A stretch of 23,944 nucleotides of DNA from a virus. The notes beneath the pieces are model-generated. The model was not told the DNA's origin. It saw nothing but the letters and a program-made list of their open reading frames with translations, and did not search any database. The position numbers were made by a program, and so were the translations under genes. The stretch spans positions 1-23,944 of the IMG/VR virus record IMGVR_UViG_3300047444_000028, one strand, 5' to 3'. Below are positions 15,658-23,697 of the stretch, piece after piece. Within the stretch, counting starts at the first letter, position 1. Each line of letters opens with the position of its first letter.

Positions 15658-16083
15658 TTAGTGATGATTACTTATGATCGACCAAAGCAATGCACCTACG
15701 GATACCAGTGGACTGACTATAATAGCCGCCCTAGACAATCCGTTGTGTTGCTTATCTTGAATACCGGATACGTCGTTCTTGATATCCTGTATTGTTGTTT
15801 CGTGTGCGGATATGGTTCCGGCTAGGTTCGCGGCTGTTTGAGCCGTATCCTTGTTTGTATCTTCCCACCGCTTCTGTACCTTTTCCGCAAAGTCTGCGAG
15901 AGCCTTAGCCCCTTCGTCCTTAACCGCTGTAAGGTCTGTACGAAGCTTACGGGAAACGTCTTCTGCGTCTGCGATACGTCGTGCATGTTCCGTTACAAGA
16001 GTGGAAAGAATACCCTCAATTTTACCTAGCTGTATTTGTACTTGGACTAAGACCGCATTGTTCGTCTGGTCTTCCCCCGACAT
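15658..16083 (-). CDS. Coiled-coil protein with C-terminal membrane anchor (XhlA-like, putative lysis accessory)
   Basis: A 141-residue product: heptad-like helix over residues 10-110 with regular Leu/Ile/Val positions, then a basic turn and a single hydrophobic segment at about 118-138 (AAIIVSPLVSVGALLWSII) ending in SNHH. This N-terminal coiled coil with a C-terminal anchor resembles the XhlA-type membrane proteins that work with holins in Gram-positive phages. It precedes the LamG and endolysin genes. It could be a holin partner, an antiholin or a virion membrane-contact protein. The ATG follows the previous stop by four bases with no clear ribosome site, suggesting translational coupling. 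Confidence 0.6.
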   Translation of the reverse strand: MSGEDQTNNAVLVQVQIQLGKIEGILSTLVTEHARRIADAEDVSRKLRTDLTAVKDEGAKALADFAEKVQKRWEDTNKDTAQTAANLAGTISAHETTIQDIKNDVSGIQDKQHNGLSRAAIIVSPLVSVGALLWSIISNHH

Positions 16084-16087
16084 AGCA

Positions 16088-16606
16088 CTAGCTTACAGTA
16101 TAGTGAATAGCGTAAACCGTGTTAGCCTGAGAAGCCGCAGGTGCCGAAGCAAGCGAAATGGTGAATCCCGTGTTACTGGCACTGGCAATATACGTTGCCA
16201 ACGGGGCAGTAGCGGCGTTATTCGGGTCAAGGCTTACATACGGAATACGTCCAGCCGGAAGAGGCTGACCGAAAGTAACCGTGACCATAGCACCTGCGGC
16301 GGGAGTAGTACCCGTACCGAAAGTAATACCGCCGCGTGCATCCGTAGAACCCGCAGAGAGAACGGGAGCCGGGGGAGTAGTACCCGCGTTGGCACCCGCC
16401 GCAATAACAGGAGCCGCAAAGTTGTGCTCAGAGAGGTCCGTGATAAGCAGGTTACCGAGGTTTACCTGCTTCATAAGGGCATCTTCGATAGAGAAAGGGT
16501 TGAGAAGATCAGTACCGAGGTTATCGCCAAGCAACTGCTTAGCGAGACGGGCAAATACTTCACGACGATGAAGATATCCCGGCATTCCAGAATCGCGCTG
16601 TGCCAT
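16088..16606 (-). CDS. Beta-rich fibre or capsid-decoration protein
   Basis: A 172-residue product. Residues 1-60 are helical and include RREVFARLAKQLLG; residues 85-172 form a compact beta domain with the pattern DARGGITFGTG, VTVTFGQPLPAG, SASNTGFTISLASAP, VYAIHYTVS. This end domain is common in phage fibre and receptor-binding proteins of actinophages. Placement directly after the capsid gene also allows a head-fibre or decoration role. The ATG follows AAAGGA with normal spacing; a strong stem-loop separates it from the capsid gene. Confidence 0.62.
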   Translation of the reverse strand: MAQRDSGMPGYLHRREVFARLAKQLLGDNLGTDLLNPFSIEDALMKQVNLGNLLITDLSEHNFAAPVIAAGANAGTTPPAPVLSAGSTDARGGITFGTGTTPAAGAMVTVTFGQPLPAGRIPYVSLDPNNAATAPLATYIASASNTGFTISLASAPAASQANTVYAIHYTVS

Positions 16607-16624
16607 TGTGTTATCCTTTCATAA

Positions 16625-16656
16625 CTAAGGGGAGTGGGAAGTCCCACTCCCCTTAG
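16625..16656 (-). terminator. Perfect stem-loop after the major capsid gene
   Basis: Arms CTAAGGGGAGTGGGA (16625-16639) and its exact complement (16642-16656) give a 14-bp stem closed by a four-base loop. It sits between the capsid stop (16673) and the ribosome site of the fibre-like gene. No U run follows leftward (UUAUGAAAGG), so it is unlikely to be a full terminator; it more likely pauses or partly terminates transcription, or protects the upstream capsid mRNA from 3' decay. Confidence 0.6.
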
Positions 16657-16672
16657 CGTAGAAGTGAATCGC

Positions 16673-17890
16673 TTACGCGATATCCTCAGTGATGTTCGTG
16701 ATAATGCCCTGCGCGTTACGCCGGGTGCACCCAAGCTGGGAGTATTCGTACATCAGAGCGACGTAAGCGTCGTATCGACCGTTAGCGTCAACCTTCTGCT
16801 TCCACATAGAACCGTCACGGTCCATGAACTTAAAGCCGTGAGGCCGGAAGAGAGAGAAGTGCTTCTCAGTAAGGAACCAAGCGGTAGACGGCGGTGCGTC
16901 GATATCGGCGATAAGCGGGATAGGTGCTCCCACAGAAGCGCCGCCATTGAACTCAAGACCAACATAACCACCCGCAAAGGTCTTGGTGTCAGTAAAGCGC
17001 CTCTGCTGAGTAAGCAACTGCCAGTAAGCACGCTGTACGCCGAGAGAAGTAAGGATAACGCTGGCCTTAGCACCGTTACGGTACAGACGGTCAACCATGC
17101 GCATGAATACAGCTTCGGAGAGAGCGGTGGAAGTGCCACCCTGCGTGTTGACTTCACTCTTCCAGAGGCGAGTAGAAGACGGGTTAATACCGTACAGAGT
17201 AGAAGCGTTATCTACAATGCTGGCGAGACCGTTCCATTCGCGGTTGTAGTTGCCGGTACGGATAAGGATATCGTTAGCAACGATGCCCGTAGTCGTACCC
17301 GTAACAGTAACCGTGAGGTTAACCGTATCAATACCGGTAACCACAAGAGCGGCAGTACCGTGGAGAGTACCACCCGTAGTAACAGCATCCAGTACAGAGT
17401 TGTCCTGAATGTTCTGAACGGAGTCAACGGTGATAACCTGACCAGCTACAGATACAACCGTAGCGATCTTACCGTTGCCACTACCGAAGTACTGACGGTT
17501 GCGGTCCTTAGCAAGATCGTCCTTAAGACGGTCCATTTCAAGGTCCACTGCGTTAGCGAACGTCTGGTAGTCCTTATTGGCAAGCTCAAAGGTCTGACCG
17601 GAGAGTTCGATAACACCGTACTGGTTCATCAGAGAAAGCTGTGCACGCTGAGTCTGCTGGTAACCGGCAGTCGGCAAAGCTTCGTTTTCGTTACGCGCAC
17701 CGATACCAGAGTTACGACCGATGTGAATCGGGAACACAACATACCGACCGCCATAAGGCTGTTCGGCTGTACCCTCGGAAGTCTTGTTGATGCGGTTGTA
17801 AGCACGAGTCTCGTTATTGAGTTGCTCGTTAAGAGTCTTAGTATAGACTTCCTTCAGTACAGGCTGAAGGTTTGTCATGTTCTGCGGCAT
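16673..17890 (-). CDS. Major capsid protein (HK97 fold)
   Basis: A 405-residue product directly after the scaffold gene (10-base gap), with a GGGGTAGG ribosome site. The order of features fits HK97-type capsids of Gram-positive phages: N-arm with helical residues 9-30, E-loop-like segment rich in Gly/Arg/Asn (47-75), spine helix (DLEMDRLKDDLAKDRNRQYF, 116-135), then an inserted beta domain at about 140-212 with VAGQVITVDSV and LTVTVTGTTTG, then P-domain elements including REWNGL, TSLGVQRAYW and the C-terminal strands. The domain inserted near residue 140 looks like the I-domain present in several phage capsid families. The protein lies downstream of portal and scaffold genes. The call is strong by order and pattern. 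Confidence 0.85.
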   Translation of the reverse strand: MPQNMTNLQPVLKEVYTKTLNEQLNNETRAYNRINKTSEGTAEQPYGGRYVVFPIHIGRNSGIGARNENEALPTAGYQQTQRAQLSLMNQYGVIELSGQTFELANKDYQTFANAVDLEMDRLKDDLAKDRNRQYFGSGNGKIATVVSVAGQVITVDSVQNIQDNSVLDAVTTGGTLHGTAALVVTGIDTVNLTVTVTGTTTGIVANDILIRTGNYNREWNGLASIVDNASTLYGINPSSTRLWKSEVNTQGGTSTALSEAVFMRMVDRLYRNGAKASVILTSLGVQRAYWQLLTQQRRFTDTKTFAGGYVGLEFNGGASVGAPIPLIADIDAPPSTAWFLTEKHFSLFRPHGFKFMDRDGSMWKQKVDANGRYDAYVALMYEYSQLGCTRRNAQGIITNITEDIA

Positions 17891-17900
17891 AACCTACCCC

Positions 17901-18815
17901 TTATTGTTCGGACTGTCGCATCATATCTGCGACATAAGCTGTTCGTTGCTGACGAGTCATTTTTCCATACTCAGGTTCAGAGTCCGCTGGTACTCCGGTT
18001 CTTGCCCTAGAAAGATTAGGCGGGGGAGTAGCCCTATTTCTAGGAGCAAATCCACCTGTTTCCCAAAGCACCTTTGCGGCGGCCATAACATCTGCGGGAG
18101 TTTCTCGTCCTGTCTTTGCCTGCTGTTCCGCCGCCATACCGAGTGCCGTCCTTATGACCAAATCCATAGGGAGGTTCTTATACTGCATGTGGTTCTGCAC
18201 TGCATTGACTTCAGCATCTACCTGAGCCTGCATTTGCTGAGCCAGTTGAGCGTTTTGCATTTGCTCTACTGCCTGCTGTGCAAACTGAGCCTGATTAGCT
18301 AGTTGCTGGACTCGTGGGTCCTTAAAGATATCTGGCTGATCTTCCCCCAATTCAAGGGTCTGATCCTCTGTGCGCTGTTGCTCTTGGCTTTGAGCGGCGG
18401 CTTGAGCTTGCTGGAAGTTATACGCCTGCTGTAGATAGTCGTATACTCCCCGCGGATTGGTATTCAGAAGATTCATGAGTTGCAAACCCTGAGTCAACTG
18501 CTCCCGCGAGATATTATTCTCACTAAACTCTTTATAAGCTGCCGCTTGCTGCTGTTGCTCTTGCGCGTACTTCTCCATACGCGAAAGGTGACCCTTCAGG
18601 TGAGAGTGGAAGTGTTCTGGTACTGGGTCCAGAATGTCCTTCCAAGCAGGGTTATCTTTGATAGCCTGCTCAGCCTTATTAGGCTCAGTCTCTACGGGAG
18701 TCGGCTCACTATTGGCTTCTTCGTTTCCTTCGGGAAGCTGTGGCTCTGAAAACTCGTGGTTCTCAGACTCTTGGCTTTCCGGTTCAAACTCAGTTTCAAT
18801 CGGGCCACTACTCAT
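17901..18815 (-). CDS. Capsid scaffolding protein
   Basis: A 304-residue product. The N-terminus (1-60) is strongly acidic and Pro-rich, the middle (75-215) is helical and unusually rich in Gln and Ala, with probable coiled coil, and the C-terminus (270-304) is basic with MTRQQRTAYVADMMRQ. This architecture, acidic head, coiled body, basic capsid-binding tail, together with its place between portal and capsid genes, is typical of phage scaffolds. No protease motif is seen, so proteolytic maturation, if any, would need another gene. The ATG follows a GGAAATACA spacer in a 64-base gap after the portal gene. Confidence 0.82.
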   Translation of the reverse strand: MSSGPIETEFEPESQESENHEFSEPQLPEGNEEANSEPTPVETEPNKAEQAIKDNPAWKDILDPVPEHFHSHLKGHLSRMEKYAQEQQQQAAAYKEFSENNISREQLTQGLQLMNLLNTNPRGVYDYLQQAYNFQQAQAAAQSQEQQRTEDQTLELGEDQPDIFKDPRVQQLANQAQFAQQAVEQMQNAQLAQQMQAQVDAEVNAVQNHMQYKNLPMDLVIRTALGMAAEQQAKTGRETPADVMAAAKVLWETGGFAPRNRATPPPNLSRARTGVPADSEPEYGKMTRQQRTAYVADMMRQSEQ

Positions 18816-18879
18816 TGTATTTCCATTCCGCGTTGTTCCACTAACGGTCTTGACGCTCTATGTATAGATTATCTTAGGA
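18816..18879 (-). other. 64-base AT-rich gap between portal and scaffold genes
   Basis: The only portal-side gap of this size. Read leftward it has TCCTAAGATAATCTATACAT, with TAAGAT and TATACA, each like a -10 box, but no good -35 box at the right distance. It contains AGATAATCT, a small palindrome that resembles AGATGATCT over the Wbl promoter's -10 box. A weak internal promoter for the scaffold/capsid genes is possible; otherwise this is only the scaffold leader. Confidence 0.35.
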
Positions 18880-21075
18880 TTAAGCTTGCTGTCCAGCACC
18901 CTGCTGTGCAGGTGCCGGGTTAGAGAACTGGTTATTACCACCGGCATTATGTCCACCCTGAGGTCCCTTAGGCGGTGCACTACCACCCGGAGGCAATCCC
19001 GGAGCGCCTTGTGTCGGTCCGCCTTGTCCACCGCCACCCGCTGTTCCACCCATCATCATCTGGCTAAGCATCTTCTGTTGCTTCTTAGCGATATGAGCGT
19101 CGTAGTGGGCTTTAGCTTCCTTCTGCACAATCGGATCAAGAGTCTGATACGTCTGAGACTTAAGGAAAAGACCGTGAGCTTGGATATGCTGGTCATCATC
19201 ATCCCAGTCGTTAACAGGTACGATAGGTGCATCGAACTTATCAACGGTCTGAGCAAGGGTCGGGTTACTACGTGCCTGCTGTTCGTTCTGCATACCGTTC
19301 TGCATAAGGAACTGTTGCTTCATAACGTCCCGGATACCCAGCGTAGTCTTTACCTGTTCAGGGTCCATCGTCTGGAAGACAGTGTTCTCACGGTGAGCCG
19401 CACGCTTATCAGCGTCCGCTTCCTCGTAGTAGCTCTGCATGTTAGGCAATTCCATGAGTTCCAGACCCTTATCCTCGGGAATAATACCCCGGGTAATCAT
19501 ATCCATGAACATAGCGTTCTTGGCAGACTTGGATACAGGCAGTACAGAGCCGGATTCGATACGGATATCGGTACCGGTCTTAATATCGGCACCCTTTAGC
19601 AGATGCACCGATATAGCATTGTTCGGTCCCACAGAGCGGACAAGTCGAGCTTCATCCCAAAACTGGACACAAAGCTCAAGAACTTGCTTAGCGACCGCCT
19701 GAATACCGCGCTCAAAGCTCTTATAGACCGGAGCCATATAAGAGTCGTCACGTTCCTGAAGGAAGTTAATAGCCGTAGCGGCAGTTACACCACTGGGAGC
19801 CTGTCCCTTAGAGACTTGGTGCTGACCACTGATATCCTCAAAGTCTTCAGAGTAGTACTGCTGTTCGTCTTTGAGGTATCCGGGCATTGTCGGTACCTGA
19901 ATAGGTACTGGTTCTTTAAAACCGGGGTTAATTTCCACAAGCTGGCCGGGACGAGAAGTCCACTTAGTGACATCAATAGAGCCTCGCTGTACGAAATAAC
20001 CCGATTTTGCGGTGCTGTTACGGTTCTCGATAAGCTGAGAGCGTGCCCGGTTGATTTCCTTCTGAATGGGAATAAGGTCTTCCAGTACAGAAGTAGTCCA
20101 ATAAGTTCCAGACGGAACGTTTTCAAGCTTCGTGAACGGGAAATCGCCGTGATCATACGGGAGGCCTTCCAGACTTGAATAGACCACACGCCTATCACAA
20201 GTGATGAACATACCACCCTCAGGCAAAAGGTTCGTAGCACCCTCTTTCACCCACGCTTCGATAATAAGGCACGAGTCTGGCTTAGCAGTTTCTTCCGCCC
20301 CAACAAGATTAAGGTATCGAGTTTCCATAATCTCATTAGTAGAAACAACATTAGGAGTATGATCGGGTGTGATAACGTCAGGCCAGCGGTCTTTTGCTTC
20401 TTCAATCGACATTGTATAGACATGTAGAATGTAAGGTTGACGCTGTATATCAAGTTCAAGAGAATTAGGAACCATGATATTAAAAGGAGTTGGAGCCGTA
20501 ACACAAATATCGCCCTCAGAAGGCTCTTGTGTTTCAGGGTTTGGAGCTTCATAGTCATCTGCGTCACTATCCCAAATGGTCTTGACATAACCAAGACCAC
20601 AAGTAGATACCCAAAAAGCTGCGTCAGCAAAGGCTTTAGCAATGTCTTTGGTTTCGTAGACGTACTCCCAAAGATTCTTTCCAGCTTCTGCGGACTGGAT
20701 ATCCTCTTCTTCAGAGGACGCTGGCACCACAGAGGCCTGAGGCTTTTGTGAAGTCAGCCGGGAAATCTCAGTACGAACAGCGGGACGAATCTTATTGATG
20801 ACCATACGGACACGACCGGGCACGTTAGGAGCCCTTGTAAGCTTCCCCCTAAGCAGGGCGACATACTGGTCACCCTTGAAGAATGCTAGGTTGATATACC
20901 ACTGATTACGGATAGGAGTGATATCACTCTTACACTTGATGTAGTTAGCCTGTGCCCAGTCCGAGAGCTTACGCTCTAGTTCTTTCTCTTTGAGCTTCTT
21001 TACATCATCGTCTTCTACAGGCTCAAAGGAGGAACCGACATTACTGTCGAGTTCAGTCCCGGATGAGACGGTCAT
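18880..21075 (-). CDS. Portal protein
   Basis: A 731-residue product. It opens with an acidic, charged helix (20-45), followed by WYINLAFFKGDQYVAL (about 59-74) and RVRMVINKIRPAVRTEISRL (about 89-108), typical of the wing and clip region of portal proteins; middle strands include SGTYWTTSVLEDLIPIQKEIN; the stem region has VPTMPGYLKDEQQYYSED and SGVTAATAINFLQERDD, the portal motif found in P22-like and related families. About residue 623 begins the DWDDDDQHIQAHG element, followed by a Gly/Pro/Gln-rich tail of some 60 residues that looks disordered. The portal forms the 12-subunit ring through which DNA passes. It sits between small packaging-side genes and the scaffold. The ATG follows GAGGTAG. 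Confidence 0.9.
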   Translation of the reverse strand: MTVSSGTELDSNVGSSFEPVEDDDVKKLKEKELERKLSDWAQANYIKCKSDITPIRNQWYINLAFFKGDQYVALLRGKLTRAPNVPGRVRMVINKIRPAVRTEISRLTSQKPQASVVPASSEEEDIQSAEAGKNLWEYVYETKDIAKAFADAAFWVSTCGLGYVKTIWDSDADDYEAPNPETQEPSEGDICVTAPTPFNIMVPNSLELDIQRQPYILHVYTMSIEEAKDRWPDVITPDHTPNVVSTNEIMETRYLNLVGAEETAKPDSCLIIEAWVKEGATNLLPEGGMFITCDRRVVYSSLEGLPYDHGDFPFTKLENVPSGTYWTTSVLEDLIPIQKEINRARSQLIENRNSTAKSGYFVQRGSIDVTKWTSRPGQLVEINPGFKEPVPIQVPTMPGYLKDEQQYYSEDFEDISGQHQVSKGQAPSGVTAATAINFLQERDDSYMAPVYKSFERGIQAVAKQVLELCVQFWDEARLVRSVGPNNAISVHLLKGADIKTGTDIRIESGSVLPVSKSAKNAMFMDMITRGIIPEDKGLELMELPNMQSYYEEADADKRAAHRENTVFQTMDPEQVKTTLGIRDVMKQQFLMQNGMQNEQQARSNPTLAQTVDKFDAPIVPVNDWDDDDQHIQAHGLFLKSQTYQTLDPIVQKEAKAHYDAHIAKKQQKMLSQMMMGGTAGGGGQGGPTQGAPGLPPGGSAPPKGPQGGHNAGGNNQFSNPAPAQQGAGQQA

Positions 21076-21508
21076 CTACCTCAATTCCTTCCTCTTGCCT
21101 AAACCACTCGGCTTCATCACTACTAAGAAAACCCCGAACCCGGACAATTTCGTCCATAGCTTCTTGGGCTGGTGTATCAGATACAGCTACTTCAGAGTCC
21201 GAGAAGGGACGTGAGGGATTCCCCGGCTGGCTTATCGACAGAGCCTGAAAGCTCATCGGGTCCTTTGCTGACAGGAGATTCATCGCCTGATTGTTTTGCT
21301 GTGTCATTAGCTCGGCCTGAACTTGAATTGTTGCGCTTAGGTCGCGGCTTAGTTCCTTCATCACCCGGCCATACCGGTTGCTTAACAGCTGACTGCTCCG
21401 TAAGATAAGTCGGTTCTGGGTCTTCTGATTTTGGTACATCAGGTACAACCAAGGTGACTGTAGAATCAAGAGAAGCAAGAAACTCAGAAGTAACTCGGGA
21501 AAGTTCAT
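21053..21508 (-). CDS. Nested-frame protein before the portal gene, start uncertain
   Basis: The frame runs for 151 residues. Its right-hand two-thirds overlap the 207-residue gene in another frame, but its C-terminal 40 or so residues cover a 116-base stretch with no other gene and end inside the portal start, so at least part of it is likely translated. The longest reading has a hydrophobic N-terminus (LLLSFLLLLILQSPWLYLMY, residues 6-25), then a polar stretch, and ends in SSDEAEWFRQEEGIEVDD (about 129-146). Alternative starts are at 21307, 21283, 21256 and 21157; none has a clear ribosome site, and coupling from the upstream gene is likely. No function is recognised. The membrane reading may be an accident of the overlap. 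Confidence 0.5.
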   Translation of the reverse strand: MNFPELLLSFLLLLILQSPWLYLMYQNQKTQNRLILRSSQLLSNRYGRVMKELSRDLSATIQVQAELMTQQNNQAMNLLSAKDPMSFQALSISQPGNPSRPFSDSEVAVSDTPAQEAMDEIVRVRGFLSSDEAEWFRQEEGIEVDDRLIRD

Positions 21509-21815
21509 TTTTGTAGCTTTCTACCTTAGTAGGGAGTTCGTTGAGCCGTGCCCTAAGCTCAGCGTTTTCATTCTTTAGAGCAGTAACCTCATCAAGCGTC
21601 GCCATGCCCAAGACGTGAGCCATTTCCACAACGTCTTCAACGCGGAGATAAGCAGTGCCGTCTGCGTAGTTATTAGTAGGATCGGGAAAATCCACTTTAA
21701 GATCAATGAACGGACCATCTGACTTATTCCAGATAAGGTCCCGGAACGGGTATAGGTAGGCTTTTTCATGGAGCGTAAACCTAGAGTGAGGGTGGTGGTT
21801 AATGGGATCAGACAT
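21192..21815 (-). CDS. Coiled-coil protein of unknown function
   Basis: A 207-residue product. The N-terminal domain (10-70) has alternating aromatic and charged residues with YLYPFRDLIWN and AYLRVEDVVEMAHVLGMA, then a leucine-rich coiled coil (about 73-116, LDEVTALKNENAELRARLNEL), then a long polar tail rich in Ser, Pro, Glu and Lys that looks disordered. The ATG forms a TAATG overlap with the preceding gene. It lies between terminase and portal genes, where some phages encode packaging or capsid accessory proteins. The role is not recognised. Confidence 0.65.
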   Translation of the reverse strand: MSDPINHHPHSRFTLHEKAYLYPFRDLIWNKSDGPFIDLKVDFPDPTNNYADGTAYLRVEDVVEMAHVLGMATLDEVTALKNENAELRARLNELPTKVESYKNELSRVTSEFLASLDSTVTLVVPDVPKSEDPEPTYLTEQSAVKQPVWPGDEGTKPRPKRNNSSSGRANDTAKQSGDESPVSKGPDELSGSVDKPAGESLTSLLGL

Positions 21816-22099
21816 TACCGGATACTTTCGTCGTCAACGGTATTAGGGCCGCCTTCACCCGGGAACACATAGTCCTCGGACGGACGCTCTACTGCGGGAG
21901 CATAGAAGTGATCACCCTCGTAAGGAGCGGGTGGATTAGTGTGAGTCTCAATAAGGTTCACAGCACCCTGCGTAATGACCTTATCAGCAAACAGACCCCA
22001 AAGATCAGGTTCGCGGTTCTCATTGTGCGCGTGCATAAGTTCGGCTTCAATTGCGGCAGACTCTTCCATGTAAGGACCACCATAGATTACTTCAGGCAT
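21815..22099 (-). CDS. Small acidic protein of unknown function
   Basis: A 94-residue product from the ATG at 22099, which forms TAATG with the terminase stop and follows GGAG at five bases; a GTG two codons earlier is less likely. The protein is acidic and Glu/Pro-rich, with a helix around residues 10-26 (ESAAIEAELMHAHNE) and no other recognisable motif. Its tight coupling to terminase suggests production in step with packaging proteins. No family is recognised. Confidence 0.65.
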   Translation of the reverse strand: MPEVIYGGPYMEESAAIEAELMHAHNENREPDLWGLFADKVITQGAVNLIETHTNPPAPYEGDHFYAPAVERPSEDYVFPGEGGPNTVDDESIR

Positions 22100-23697
22100 T
22101 ACCACTCCATTTCCCAGCTTGAATATTCGTCGTGCAGTATATAGCCCGAATCACCTTCAAGTGATCCGAAATCCCTATATTCCTTCTCGCCACTGTTGGG
22201 CTGATCAGTAAAGGGAAAAGGAATATCTGCTACTGCACCTAATCTATCAGTGACCTGCTTCGTAGGTACAGAATCATCAAAAGACAGATCAGGCATTGTG
22301 GTAATGAAGTAACGCAAGCAATCACAGAGGTCGTCGTGCTTCTTGTGGGGCTTAGTCTTGGGAGCATTCTTGGATTCCAGCTTCTTGCTGGCCCATGTCT
22401 CCCAGTGGTACTTAAGCATTTCATCTTCAAGCAGGACACAGTTTTCTACATAATGCCATGTAGGTTGTTTCGTCAGGGGATTAATCTGAAGGTATTCATC
22501 AAACTTTCGCAATCCTGTATCAACTGAATCAGGTCCTGTTGGTACGCCTTCGACAGCGAGATAGATTCCGTGCTTAGCGTACTCGCCGATATCTGATATT
22601 CCAGTATTGGCCCTAGTCTGTCTAAGTGCAGGATCGCCCGTTCTAAGGTAGACCTTAGCTCTTTGACCCGTATCCTTGTACTTAAGCGTGGACTCATAGG
22701 CTTTGACTCGCTGGGCCCATCCTTCGATAGTGACATAGCTATCCCTCATTTCAAAGAACGTAATGATAGTTCCATCTGGTTTTACCGCGTGCCATAGCCA
22801 TGCGGTAGGGTGAACCCAGCCAGAGTCAACAGAGGTATAGATACGCATATCGCTGGTGAGTTCAAACTCACTCATGGGTATCCGGTGAATCCGGGGCTGG
22901 AAGTTCTTGAATACCTTTCCACCCAATTGCACAAAGTCACCCTTTTCACGTGCACGCCTGTCGTCTTCACTAAGGGTAGCGAGATAGGCGTCACGAGATT
23001 CCGGGGGAAGATACGGGTTATCCGCCATATCTGCCTGCACAATGAAGAAGCGGTGGTTGGGGTTATCCTTGGCCGGTTCATAGATACGCTCATAGACCCA
23101 CGTCATACCGAACAACGGGGTCATACTCATCCACCATGAACCATTGGTATCAATAAGACGAGCACCACATTCTTCAAAGATATCCTGTGGCGGTTCCTCA
23201 TCGAATGAAACAAAGTGACGGGAGGCAGATGCGAACTTATCCGTCTCCTGTTCGTAACTCATGAACTCAATAAAGCTACCGTTATTCAAATGCAGGGTAT
23301 CAGTCTGCTTATCGTAGCTGTCTTCCCAGTTACCGTTAATCAGGTATTGCTGAGGCATGTACTGCTTAAACAGCGGAATGGTGACAGGCTTGATAATGTT
23401 CTTGAAGTCAACGGTGACGAAACGCCCGCGTACAGGCTCCCGAGGCATGACCCTATAAGGATGCGTCTTAGTCAGCCACCAGACGCATTCCACCACATTT
23501 GCTACAGTCTTACCTGTACGGTTACCTCCAATGAAAAGGCGTCCGTGCTTCTGAGACTGGTGAAACCATTCCTGTTTAGGGTATGGCTTATGGTGAAATA
23601 CGTTAGGCAGGAATGCTGTGTTCTTTAGGGTATTTCCCACAGAAGCAAGTGCATCCTCAAAGGACAATTCTCTTGGGTTACTACGCCGTTGTACCAT
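22099..23697 (-). CDS. Terminase large subunit
   Basis: The packaging motor: ATPase plus headful or cohesive-end nuclease. Counting from a TTG two codons upstream, Walker A is GGNRTGKT (59-66), Walker B is FVSFDE (164-169), and the nuclease domain shows D293 in SVDSGW and the terminal HDD (456-458) in KKHDDLCDC. The start is given at ATG 23697; a TTG at 23703 is the alternative. Neither has a clear ribosome site, and both lie inside the end of the upstream gene, so coupling is likely. The C-terminal 76 residues after HDD are acidic and may dock to the portal. A small terminase subunit was not found in the window, and is probably beyond the right edge. Confidence 0.92.
   Translation of the reverse strand: MVQRRSNPRELSFEDALASVGNTLKNTAFLPNVFHHKPYPKQEWFHQSQKHGRLFIGGNRTGKTVANVVECVWWLTKTHPYRVMPREPVRGRFVTVDFKNIIKPVTIPLFKQYMPQQYLINGNWEDSYDKQTDTLHLNNGSFIEFMSYEQETDKFASASRHFVSFDEEPPQDIFEECGARLIDTNGSWWMSMTPLFGMTWVYERIYEPAKDNPNHRFFIVQADMADNPYLPPESRDAYLATLSEDDRRAREKGDFVQLGGKVFKNFQPRIHRIPMSEFELTSDMRIYTSVDSGWVHPTAWLWHAVKPDGTIITFFEMRDSYVTIEGWAQRVKAYESTLKYKDTGQRAKVYLRTGDPALRQTRANTGISDIGEYAKHGIYLAVEGVPTGPDSVDTGLRKFDEYLQINPLTKQPTWHYVENCVLLEDEMLKYHWETWASKKLESKNAPKTKPHKKHDDLCDCLRYFITTMPDLSFDDSVPTKQVTDRLGAVADIPFPFTDQPNSGEKEYRDFGSLEGDSGYILHDEYSSWEMEW

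Noticed and set aside
16634-18010. 458-codon plus-strand open frame antisense to the capsid gene
   Set aside because: Same reasoning; the capsid frame has clear family features and a ribosome site, while the opposite frame shows only Val/Thr/Arg-rich low-information sequence.
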